Below, piece after piece: positions 1 through 6,659 of a DNA stretch of 7,765 nt. The translations under genes were made by a program, and so were the position numbers. The stretch is taken from NCBI GenBank assembly GCA_964470055.1, contig CAYXZZ010000059.1:1-7765 (forward strand), given 5' to 3'. Under the pieces are notes generated by a model. It was not told the DNA's origin. It ran no database searches and worked only from the letters and a program-made list of their open reading frames with translations. The stretch's first letter is position 1; each line of letters starts with the position of its first letter. The DNA comes from JAEDES01 sp964470055 (GTDB lineage: Bacteria; Bacillota_I; Bacilli_A; RF39; UBA660).

Positions 1-191
1 ATTTTAACCATTGGAATATTTAAAACATACGCTAACACACCTCCTAAAAGAAACGGAAAAAACACTTTATAAACAGTCCCTAAAATTCCTCCTATTAACT
101 CTAGATTATTAAGTCCCCAATAAGCAATAACACCAACTAGCACTAAAATAATCCATTTTTTCATTTCACTAAGATGTTCTCCTAATTTCAT
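1..191 (-). CDS. AI-2E family membrane transporter, N-terminal fragment
   Basis: Only the first 63 codons are present; the gene continues beyond the left edge. The ATG at 191 has an AGGAGG-type site at 199-203 with a 7-nt spacer. The translation begins MKLGEHLSEMKKW, followed by a hydrophobic helix (about residues 13-30, IILVLVGVIAYWGL) and a second one (about 36-60) holding FPFLLGGVLAYVLNIPM. That 'PF..G...AY.LN.P' block after a first helix is what I recognise as the start of the AI-2E/PerM-type transporter family (PF01594), multi-pass membrane proteins with roles in export of small molecules or ions. The substrate cannot be inferred. It lies 84 nt downstream of a 50-codon small ORF and may belong to that operon or have its own weak promoter. 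The family call rests on the N-terminus alone. Confidence 0.75.
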   Translation of the reverse strand, partial: MKLGEHLSEMKKWIILVLVGVIAYWGLNNLELIGGILGTVYKVFFPFLLGGVLAYVLNIPMVK

Positions 192-213
192 AATAATACC
201 TCCTAATAAGATT

Positions 214-243
214 AGTATAACGCAAAAGAAAAAAAAGGTCCAC
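214..243 (-). promoter_or_regulatory. Weak candidate promoter for the AI-2E family gene
   Basis: On the minus strand a TATACT (214-219) lies 18 bp from GTGGAC (238-243), which is a poor match to TTGACA. The spacer contains an 8-T run. The -10 lies 22 nt upstream of the ATG, leaving room for the ribosome binding site. Transcription could equally come from the upstream operon, since I see no convincing terminator between 192 and 275. Confidence 0.25.
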
Positions 244-275
244 TAAAAACAAAACCATTTATAACCGTAACATTC

Positions 276-428
276 TTAAAAATGAAAATTTCTTTTTAAA
301 CATAAAATCAAATAACGCATATCAGTAAAAAACTTCACTATACCAACCAGACTATTTTTAAATTCATATACGTAATTAGCAACCTTTATTTTAAACTTAT
401 TCTTTCTCGCTTTTAACTTTGGATACAT
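276..428 (-). CDS. Small basic protein of unknown function (50 aa)
   Basis: An ATG at 428 opens a 50-codon frame ending in TAA at 276-278. The product starts MYPKLKARKNKFKIKV and ends LILCLKRNFHF. It is strongly basic (many Lys/Arg in the first 16 residues), with a moderately hydrophobic middle (SLVGIVKFF) and a short hydrophobic stretch near the C-terminus. It has no clear full membrane helix and I do not recognise a family. Support for expression is the perfect TAGGAGGG Shine-Dalgarno at 433-440 with a 5-nt spacer. The upstream gene's TAG stop (438-440) forms the first three bases of that site, so a terminating ribosome is positioned for reinitiation. It is probably the second gene of the acetyltransferase-like unit. 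A chance ORF remains possible because of its length. Confidence 0.55.
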   Translation of the reverse strand: MYPKLKARKNKFKIKVANYVYEFKNSLVGIVKFFTDMRYLILCLKRNFHF

Positions 429-437
429 AAATCCCTC

Positions 438-1691
438 CTATTTAAAATCTATATTTGTATTAGTAATAACCTTAACTTTCTTTACACTATCTTTCAGTAA
501 CTCATAAAATCTTTTCTCAAAGACCATATCATCAATATTAGAATTCACCGTAATATTAAGTTTATCATCATAAGAACAAACCGTGCATTTAATCTTTTGA
601 ACCTTTCCCGGTAAAACCAATACATAAACATTATCAATATATTTCTTATACTTCTCATCAATATCAACAATACCTACATTTGATAATGTTGATGTTGCCG
701 TTCTCCCAATTATTTTACAAGCACAATTAATAAACGCTTTCTTTATAAACAATGGAACTAACCTAATAGGTAAATTTTGTCCTAATCTAACTCCTTTATA
801 TAAATAACCCTTTATCTGTTCAAAAGATAACTTCTTCTTATACTCATCATGTACTAACTCAATTGCCTCTTCTAATGTTGTTACATTATTATCTACCAAA
901 TTAGGTCCAATATTCATACATACAAAAAAGTTAGACATCGTATCAACATTATAATATTTTCTCAAATTAATAGGCACATTCAAAACAATATCACGTCCAC
1001 TTCTTCCATCATAAATAGAAGTATACATTGCATAAATATATAAAGCCGTCAAATACTCTGTAATACTCATTCCATATCCTTTAGCAATCTTCTTTATATC
1101 AGAAACACTAACAGTATAATGATAAGAATTATTTACATCCTCACTTTTTCCCTTAATCTGAAACGCTTTTTTACAATCATACTTAGCCTTACATTTCTTA
1201 TCAAAATTTTCTAAATACTGGTCTTTATATTCAATAATTTCTTTACTATCATAAACTTTATTTTTATGTTTCAAACTCAAATAATTATAAACCAGTTCCT
1301 TTAAAAATCTTATCGCCCCTGTACCATCTGTTAAAACATGAAAAATATCTAAATTAATCTTATTTCTATAATAAGTAACCTTAAACAAATAATCATTATT
1401 ATCTTTAAAATCAAATAACTGACAAGGTATGTTATCTTCTTCTGAAACAATTACCTCTTTGGAATTATATTCTAAATAATTCCAAAAAAATCCCGTTCCA
1501 CTCTTAACTTTAAATCCAGAATATTTCTCTAAAGTCGCCTTTAATGCCTTCCTAAGAATTTCTTTATCAATACCTTTCTTTAATATAACTGAATATCGAA
1601 AAATATTAATATTTTCATCTGCTTCTAAAGAAAATATCTTTGCCGTATTATCCAGTTTTCTCCACCTATTTTTCAGATATTCTTTAATCAA
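438..1691 (-). CDS. Condensation-fold / alcohol acetyltransferase-like protein
   Basis: This 417-residue protein belongs to the CoA-dependent acyltransferase (condensation/BAHD/WS-DGAT-like) superfamily. The key motif HxxxDG is present as H118-VLT-D122-G123, where the His is the general base in this fold. Further family features are the N-terminal 'RKLDNTAKI' entry, 'NVPINLRKYYN..TMSNFF' (about 238-256) and 'STLSNVG' (about 334-340). The C-terminal 'SYDDKLNITVNSN' strand leads into FEKRFYELLK. It most resembles the alcohol acetyltransferase-like proteins of Bacillota; the acyl donor and acceptor are unknown. There is no signal peptide and no membrane helix, so it should be cytoplasmic. The start is TTG at 1691, supported by GAGGTG at 1699-1704 with a 7-nt spacer. 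A 50-aa ORF follows after 9 nt. A palindrome and a TATAAT box lie upstream. Confidence 0.75.
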   Translation of the reverse strand: MIKEYLKNRWRKLDNTAKIFSLEADENINIFRYSVILKKGIDKEILRKALKATLEKYSGFKVKSGTGFFWNYLEYNSKEVIVSEEDNIPCQLFDFKDNNDYLFKVTYYRNKINLDIFHVLTDGTGAIRFLKELVYNYLSLKHKNKVYDSKEIIEYKDQYLENFDKKCKAKYDCKKAFQIKGKSEDVNNSYHYTVSVSDIKKIAKGYGMSITEYLTALYIYAMYTSIYDGRSGRDIVLNVPINLRKYYNVDTMSNFFVCMNIGPNLVDNNVTTLEEAIELVHDEYKKKLSFEQIKGYLYKGVRLGQNLPIRLVPLFIKKAFINCACKIIGRTATSTLSNVGIVDIDEKYKKYIDNVYVLVLPGKVQKIKCTVCSYDDKLNITVNSNIDDMVFEKRFYELLKDSVKKVKVITNTNIDFK

Positions 1692-1724
1692 TATAAGTCA
1701 CCTCAAATAACAAATTACACTATA

Positions 1725-1747
1725 GAAGTAAACAAACAGTAAACTTC
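1725..1747. repeat. Direct and inverted repeat in the 5' leader of the acetyltransferase-like gene
   Basis: On the plus strand AGTAAAC occurs at 1727-1733 and again at 1738-1744, an 11-bp period (one helical turn). The same stretch is also an imperfect inverted repeat, GAAGT (1725-1729) against ACTTC (1743-1747) with two further inner pairs. It lies just downstream of the TATAAT box at 1757-1762, so it is either a regulator site near the transcription start or a weak RNA hairpin. The function is inferred only from position. Confidence 0.35.
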
Positions 1748-1756
1748 CACTATTAC

Positions 1757-1784
1757 ATTATACTATATAACGACGTTATATAGT
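1757..1784 (-). promoter_or_regulatory. Palindromic operator overlapping a TATAAT box
   Basis: ACTATATAACG (1762-1772), a single central base (1773) and CGTTATATAGT (1774-1784) form an 11+1+11 perfect palindrome. A minus-strand TATAAT (1757-1762) touches its edge, about 66 nt upstream of the TTG start of the acetyltransferase-like gene. No good TTGACA lies at 17 bp; the nearest -35-like hexamer is TTGTAA, 21 bp from the -10. The palindrome therefore occupies the spacer. This suits a dimeric repressor (TetR-like) or a spacer-binding activator such as a MerR-type protein. No regulator gene is visible in the window. Confidence 0.6.
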
Positions 1785-1795
1785 TACAAAACATT

Positions 1796-1819
1796 AAAAA
1801 AAAGAGATTTCTCTCTTTT
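1796..1819 (-). terminator. Intrinsic terminator of the GH10-PHP / membrane protein unit
   Basis: Read on the minus strand, AAAAGAGA pairs with TCTCTTTT (1800-1819, 8 bp) around a GAAA (GNRA) loop and runs into eight Ts (1796-1803). The stem begins inside the TAA stop codon (1818-1820) of the two-helix membrane protein, so the terminator directly abuts the gene. Confidence 0.85.
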
Positions 1820-2270
1820 ATTCCGTAAAATCACTGTTAAGCAACTTCTCTATAATCTTTTTCTTTCTTCTATTACTTATATCATCAACAATCTCTAACT
1901 CAACCATATCCCAAAGCAGTACCCATGCACCAATTAAAATAATTTCTTTTAATACCGCAACATCTACAAATGTCGATAAAATAAGTGCTGCTGCCCCTAC
2001 AATAAAAAACGCTACTTGTTTCAAATTAGTAATTCGAAAACGATGTTCATTATTCGCAAATTCTTCCTCTAACCCCTTCTTTATAAACTCCGTGCATCTT
2101 TCTTTTCTATCATAATGATTATAAATATTTACTTCTATATCTTCATCTTTTTTTACTTTTGCTGCCGAATCAATTAAATATCTAAGCAAATCTCTTGATA
2201 CCTTATCATCATTATACTGCTCATATAAATCGTCCTCATTATATAAATCCAATCTAATTTTCTTTGTCAT
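1818..2270 (-). CDS. Two-helix membrane protein of unknown function
   Basis: A 150-residue protein with an acidic, soluble N-terminal part (residues 1 to about 82). Two hydrophobic helices follow (about 86-103 VAFFIVGAAALILSTFVD and 107-123 LKEIILIGAWVLLWDMV), then a basic RRKKK tail near 134-138. The GAWVLLWDMVE segment resembles, from memory only, the 'GWV..WE' end of small uncharacterised Bacillota membrane proteins. The start is the ATG at 2270, with AAGGAG ahead of it and a 9-nt spacer. A frame extension to a TTG at 2291 runs through this ribosome site and was not used. The ATG overlaps the TGA of the GH10-PHP gene as ATGA, so the two are very likely translationally coupled and may act together at the membrane. 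No enzymatic motif is seen. Confidence 0.75.
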   Translation of the reverse strand: MTKKIRLDLYNEDDLYEQYNDDKVSRDLLRYLIDSAAKVKKDEDIEVNIYNHYDRKERCTEFIKKGLEEEFANNEHRFRITNLKQVAFFIVGAAALILSTFVDVAVLKEIILIGAWVLLWDMVELEIVDDISNRRKKKIIEKLLNSDFTE

Positions 2271-5200
2271 AAAATATTTCTCCTTACCCAATAATGTAAT
2301 ACCAATCCAAGTATAATTCCAAATATTACTAATATTAATACTAAAACCAAAACTAATAAATTAACACTACCTACAACTCCTGACTCATTAGAACTTGAAA
2401 TAGAGTTAGAATTTTCATAAGTATAGACCTTAGAAGATTCCGTAGATTGGTCATAACTAGATTTACTACTTTCCTTTTTTCTACTAAAGTTATCAAGACC
2501 ATTTGAAGCAGTCATTACTTTACCAGAATCATTTTGGCTTTTCATTTCAGTCAAATAACCAACTACTTCTTGATATTCATCCTTTGTTTCACACCCCATT
2601 GCCTGTGCTTCTAAAAGAAATTCTCCTGCTCTTTCAAACACTTCAGTTCTCGTCTTTAAAGTTTGACCAATTCTTTCATTTTCTAATTTTAAGACTGCTA
2701 AACTCGCTACCTTTTCACTACAACTCATTTCACCAGCAGAAACTTCATCAATCTTTTCTAAAGCCCTCTCCTTTTTTAACCTGGCTTCTTTTTCTAACTT
2801 TTCTTTCATTTTTTTCACACTAGTATCAAGTTGATGAAATACATCTTCCGACATATCAACATCACTACCTGCAATAATCTCCCCAATTAAAGCAGTTTCA
2901 TAAGTCACTGAACTTTTTCTACTATCCTCATATAATTGTTGAATCATGGTATTGTTCCTACGTTCATCTACAAGATTATAATCATCAACTAATTTTAAGG
3001 AAGTAGTATCAATAACTCCTTCAATTTCTTTTCTATCACTATCAATATTCATAATTTGACTAGGATCATGTGCATCAACGCCAAACAAAACTGAATTCCC
3101 AACTTCACCAGCAATTTCCCAAAATAACGAATGTGGATATCCATATTGCCCATCACTTAACAATCCTTTTTCTAAACCAGCAGTATTCAATTCCAATAAA
3201 ACACCAATTTCTCTTGCTTTTTCACAAATCATATAACTAGCCTTTTTAGCATTCCCCAAAAACTCTGCTTTTTCATTATCTGTAGAAAAACTATCACGAT
3301 ACTGCATAAATATATCTGGATGAGCAACAATATCAAACATTCCTGTCTCCATTGCTTCACAAACCATTTTCGCATATTGAATTGGATAATTAACATTATT
3401 CTCACAAGAAACATTCCTAATCCCCTCTGTAACATAATGTTGTCCCAAAATCATATAATCACATTTATCACGCAAATCCCCTAAAAATCCCTTTTTCATA
3501 GGTGAATATTCCGCCTCAAAACCACACAATATCGTCATATCAGGATTTTCTTCTTTTAGTCTTCCAATTGACTTAATATACTCATCAACTTCACTAATAT
3601 ACATTCTTCCTTTAGAATCCCAATACTCAAGTTCAGAAAACGGAACATGATCAGTAAATCCTAACACAGAAATTCCCATATTTCTTGCCGCAACTACGTA
3701 CTCATCATCAATTGCTTCACTCGCATGACCACATCTACTAGTATGAGTATGATAATTAAAGTTTCCTTTTCTAATTTTTTTAGAAAACTCTGCCGACTTT
3801 GGTACCATCTTTTCTGTAAACATTCCTCCATGTAAACTAGAAACTGGCTCCATCCCCGCTTCCAACAATTCCTCATTGGCTAAACTAACTCTAAAATTTT
3901 GACTATCAGTCTTACTCCAAATAGTAATTCCCAAAATATTACATTTATCCTTTAACTCTTCAATCACTTCATATACTTCATTAATCTTTTTCTGACGAAT
4001 AAATTCAATCTGCTCAGAAGTTAATCCATCAACTCCACTAGTCATCGCTAAATCAAACTCTGTAATTTCAATAGGAAGCCCCAACTCTCCAAGCGATAAA
4101 AACATCTGTCTTATTTCTTCTTTAGAAACGTCATTATCAATATGCATTTGTGTACCAACACTATCAATCAAAGTAACTCCAAGACCTTTACTATAATCCT
4201 GAATTCTTTTAATGAGTTCAATTGTCGCAGGGATCTTTTCCGGATCAGTTAAATAATCATCATTATACATAAAATCCATTTGAGGTAAATTTTCTCTAGC
4301 CGCAACCAAAACATCACAAATATCCTCAACACTTAAATGTTTTAACCACCCTGCATCAATATTATCAAAATTTTCCATATCCTCATGTTGCGTAATATCA
4401 CCTCTAAGCATATAGAAAACTTCTCCTACCATTGGATGACGATTTAATAATTCATTAAATACATCAACGCTTCTAACAACATCACAATATTCACTCAATG
4501 TTTTAGACACTTCACTAATATAAAAACCTAATTTTTCTTTTGCTTCTTTTGTTGCTTCAACACCTTCATCCATTTCATATATATCCTTAGGACAATCCAT
4601 ATAAAATACCAAAGTATTCATTCGCATCGTTTTTCCAAGACTCTTCGCAAACTCAAGCGACTTACGTAAATGTCTATCATCATAAGTTCCATCTTGTAAT
4701 ATTACTTTTCCATACTTAACTTCTTCATCCAACGTTATTGAATCATAACTATATTTTAATTGATCATACAACATTCTATATGCATCAAGTGTACTACTCT
4801 TAATCCCCTCTTTTTCTATCGGACTAAAATCTCTAATAGTAAGAAGCATTTCATGAACTTTATCTTCCTCAAAATTATCTCTAAAAGCCTGCATTATTGC
4901 CGAAACACCACTGTCTTTATTCTCTGCAATAATCTTATTAATTGTAAACATTTCTTCCGAACTAACAACACCACTTTGTCCTAAATACTCAATCTTTCTA
5001 GCCAAATTAATACCAGGAGTTAAAATACTATCATTCCTTGAACTTAAAGAATCCTGATATGCCTCAAATACTCTTTGGCGATATTCAAAAAAGTCTCCCT
5101 CTTCAAATCCTTCTGGCAAACTTATATTAGTAACTTTTTCCATCACCTCAGCAAGTTCAGAAAAATTATTACTAGTCGCAATCATCATCAAATCAATATC

Positions 5201-5482
5201 CTGATTATGTAAAGTAATACCTTTGTGTTGAACAGATAAACTTTGTAAATTCCTCGCAACATCTAAAGAAGATACAAGCATTTCTTGAATTTCACGTTCT
5301 ATCATTCTACTTCTTTCCATTCCTTTAATCTCACTTCTTATTTGTGAAATAGAAACATCCTTAGTATTAAAATCTTGTACTATCCTATCAATATCAGCCT
5401 CATCAATAGAAATTCCCGCATCACGTAATCTTCTACTTGCTTGTACCACTAAATCCTTAATAATTGTATATCTGTTATCCAT
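2267..5482 (-). CDS. GH10-like / PHP metallohydrolase fusion with C-terminal membrane anchor
   Basis: A 1071-residue multidomain protein. Residues 1 to about 230 are mostly helical and unrecognised. Residues about 235-555 match glycoside hydrolase family 10: RMNTLVFYMD (287-296), VFNE with acid/base E344, MYNDDY (405-410), GTQMH (443-447), ITEFD with nucleophile E475, and TIWS (520-523). Residues about 574-840 are a PHP phosphoesterase of histidinol-phosphatase type. Its probable metal ligands are H578, H580, H586, H612, E656, H682, H721, D803 and H805. A charged coiled coil (about 884-945), a Ser-rich linker (about 985-1038) and one helix (about 1041-1066) with an RR tail follow. There is no signal peptide, so the enzymatic part should face the cytoplasm. 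The start is the ATG at 5482, with AGGAG and an 8-nt spacer; an in-frame TTG at 5515 lies upstream of that site. It overlaps the next gene as ATGA. The substrate is unknown. Confidence 0.85.
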   Translation of the reverse strand: MDNRYTIIKDLVVQASRRLRDAGISIDEADIDRIVQDFNTKDVSISQIRSEIKGMERSRMIEREIQEMLVSSLDVARNLQSLSVQHKGITLHNQDIDLMMIATSNNFSELAEVMEKVTNISLPEGFEEGDFFEYRQRVFEAYQDSLSSRNDSILTPGINLARKIEYLGQSGVVSSEEMFTINKIIAENKDSGVSAIMQAFRDNFEEDKVHEMLLTIRDFSPIEKEGIKSSTLDAYRMLYDQLKYSYDSITLDEEVKYGKVILQDGTYDDRHLRKSLEFAKSLGKTMRMNTLVFYMDCPKDIYEMDEGVEATKEAKEKLGFYISEVSKTLSEYCDVVRSVDVFNELLNRHPMVGEVFYMLRGDITQHEDMENFDNIDAGWLKHLSVEDICDVLVAARENLPQMDFMYNDDYLTDPEKIPATIELIKRIQDYSKGLGVTLIDSVGTQMHIDNDVSKEEIRQMFLSLGELGLPIEITEFDLAMTSGVDGLTSEQIEFIRQKKINEVYEVIEELKDKCNILGITIWSKTDSQNFRVSLANEELLEAGMEPVSSLHGGMFTEKMVPKSAEFSKKIRKGNFNYHTHTSRCGHASEAIDDEYVVAARNMGISVLGFTDHVPFSELEYWDSKGRMYISEVDEYIKSIGRLKEENPDMTILCGFEAEYSPMKKGFLGDLRDKCDYMILGQHYVTEGIRNVSCENNVNYPIQYAKMVCEAMETGMFDIVAHPDIFMQYRDSFSTDNEKAEFLGNAKKASYMICEKAREIGVLLELNTAGLEKGLLSDGQYGYPHSLFWEIAGEVGNSVLFGVDAHDPSQIMNIDSDRKEIEGVIDTTSLKLVDDYNLVDERRNNTMIQQLYEDSRKSSVTYETALIGEIIAGSDVDMSEDVFHQLDTSVKKMKEKLEKEARLKKERALEKIDEVSAGEMSCSEKVASLAVLKLENERIGQTLKTRTEVFERAGEFLLEAQAMGCETKDEYQEVVGYLTEMKSQNDSGKVMTASNGLDNFSRKKESSKSSYDQSTESSKVYTYENSNSISSSNESGVVGSVNLLVLVLVLILVIFGIILGLVLHYWVRRNIL

Positions 5483-5503
5483 ATTCAACACTCCTATACT
5501 AAC

Positions 5504-5532
5504 ATTATACCTCAATTATTCAAAAATAAAAA
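5504..5532 (-). promoter_or_regulatory. Candidate promoter of the GH10-PHP gene
   Basis: A perfect TATAAT (5504-5509, minus strand) lies 17 bp downstream of TTTTTA (5527-5532), a weak -35. Transcription would start near 5497, giving a leader of about 15 nt that just includes the AGGAG. The -35 falls inside the T-tract of the preceding gene's terminator. Confidence 0.5.
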
Positions 5533-5557
5533 CGCACAACATTTCAAAAGTGTTGGC
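5521..5557 (-). terminator. Intrinsic terminator of the GNAT-M20 operon
   Basis: On the minus strand CAACA pairs with TGTTG (5537-5555), with two inner A-T pairs beyond a mismatch, and is followed by a T-rich tract at 5521-5532. The stem is short. A second, bulged inverted repeat (GGCATT at 5555-5560 with AATGCC at 5592-5597) lies directly upstream and may stack on it. It sits about 80 nt past the stop of the M20 gene. Confidence 0.6.
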
Positions 5558-5634
5558 ATTTCTAATATTCTCCAAATGATTTTTTTAATATAATGCCTTA
5601 CTAGTTATTCTTTAAGTAAAAAACATATCCCCAT

Positions 5635-6657
5635 TTAACATTTTGTATCTTCACATTTTTCTTTTATTATTTCTATATATTGTTCTTCTAATTTATTTAA
5701 ACTATCTATTGTTATAAATTCATCCTTTTTATGAGCCTTGATTGGTCCAACACCTAAAATATATTTATTTTTTGATTCTATAAAACTTGCTTCAGTTATA
5801 AAATCACTCATATTAATTTTTTCAGAAACATTTGAAAAGGGATTAATATTATTAATTATTTCACAAGTTGCCTCACAATTTCTAATAAAATCGTTTACTT
5901 TCTTAATAATATTTTCATTTTGATTTTCAGATATTGTTCTAAAGTCAATTAACACTTCACAGTTATCAGGAACTATATTAGTATTTCTCCCACCATTTAT
6001 TACTCCTATATTCATTGTTGCAGATTTTGAATCCATAGTTTCCTGTTTTAATTCATTATAATAATTTTTTAAATTATTAATAAAACTGATACAATTTTCT
6101 ATTGCATTTATTCCTTCTTCCGGCTTACTAGAGTGTGATGCTATTCCTTTAAAAGTTATTTTAAGTTCTAATAACCCCTTACTCGCATTTATTACTTCAT
6201 TATTAGTTGGTTCTCCAATTATCATATATTTTGGAAAAACAATTTCTTTATCAACTAATTCATTAATTCCAGAAAATCCTATTTCCTCATCATACGTAAA
6301 AAATAATTTTATTCCTTTTTTACTTTTACTAAAATCTATTTTTGATAACGCCGAAAGAATAGCCGCTATTGAACCTTTCATATCACTAGTTCCAAGCCCA
6401 TATAATTTTCCATCCACTTCACTTAATTCAAAAGGTTGAAATGACCAATCATTTGAATAGGATACAGTATCAGTATGTCCTAAAAAACCTATATTACAAT
6501 CTTTTCCATTACTCATAACAAGACACTTACTTTTATACTCAGTTATAAATCCTAATTCTTTTAAATATCGCTCAATATAGTTCATAATTTGCTTATTTTC
6601 TTTATCATTAATTGTATTATAATTTATTAATTTTTTTAATATTTCTTTTGAATTCAT
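5635..6657 (-). CDS. M20-family metallopeptidase / deacylase (ArgE/DapE-like)
   Basis: A 340-residue zinc hydrolase of the M20 family, cytoplasmic, cleaving an amide bond such as an N-acyl amino acid or dipeptide. All key motifs are present. GHTDT gives metal ligand H61 and D63. SDMKG gives bridging D92. DEE gives general base E124 and ligand E125. GEPT gives E149, and AHKKDEF gives the last ligand H309. The dimerisation-domain His is H175 in SHSSKPEEGINAI, and NGGRNTNIVPD (221-231) is also typical. The length suits single-chain ArgE/CPG2-like members; the exact substrate cannot be assigned. The ATG at 6657 follows the GNAT gene by 2 nt. Its AAGGAG lies inside the last codons of that gene, so the two are coupled. 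Expression should follow the upstream His-leader attenuator. Confidence 0.9.
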   Translation of the reverse strand: MNSKEILKKLINYNTINDKENKQIMNYIERYLKELGFITEYKSKCLVMSNGKDCNIGFLGHTDTVSYSNDWSFQPFELSEVDGKLYGLGTSDMKGSIAAILSALSKIDFSKSKKGIKLFFTYDEEIGFSGINELVDKEIVFPKYMIIGEPTNNEVINASKGLLELKITFKGIASHSSKPEEGINAIENCISFINNLKNYYNELKQETMDSKSATMNIGVINGGRNTNIVPDNCEVLIDFRTISENQNENIIKKVNDFIRNCEATCEIINNINPFSNVSEKINMSDFITEASFIESKNKYILGVGPIKAHKKDEFITIDSLNKLEEQYIEIIKEKCEDTKC

Positions 6658-6659
6658 AA

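Noticed and set aside
2503..2823. 106-codon plus-strand ORF
   Set aside because: It lies antisense inside the coiled-coil and linker part of the GH10-PHP gene. It is Leu/Phe/His-rich in the way a mirror of Lys/Glu codons would be, and has no ribosome site or family resemblance.
3229..3876. Two minus-strand ORFs of 68 and 60 codons in another frame (3229-3435 and 3694-3876)
   Set aside because: They overlap the PHP domain frame, whose metal motifs continue unbroken across this stretch, so there is no frameshift and these are shadows.
4760..4984. 74-codon plus-strand ORF
   Set aside because: Antisense to the well-supported N-terminal part of the fusion gene; no recognisable domain.
2267..5482. 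Calling the PHP domain a dedicated histidine-biosynthesis enzyme (hisK/hisJ) linked to the His leader
   Set aside because: The two transcription units are separated by a terminator and a separate promoter. The domain sits in a membrane-anchored fusion with a GH10-like domain, and PHP domains of this type have many substrates.
5483..5515. N-terminal extension of the fusion protein to a TTG at 5515
   Set aside because: The extension would translate through both the -10 box and the AGGAG site that positions the ATG at 5482.
5738..5923. 61-codon plus-strand ORF
   Set aside because: Antisense to the M20 gene, whose last metal-ligand motif lies here.
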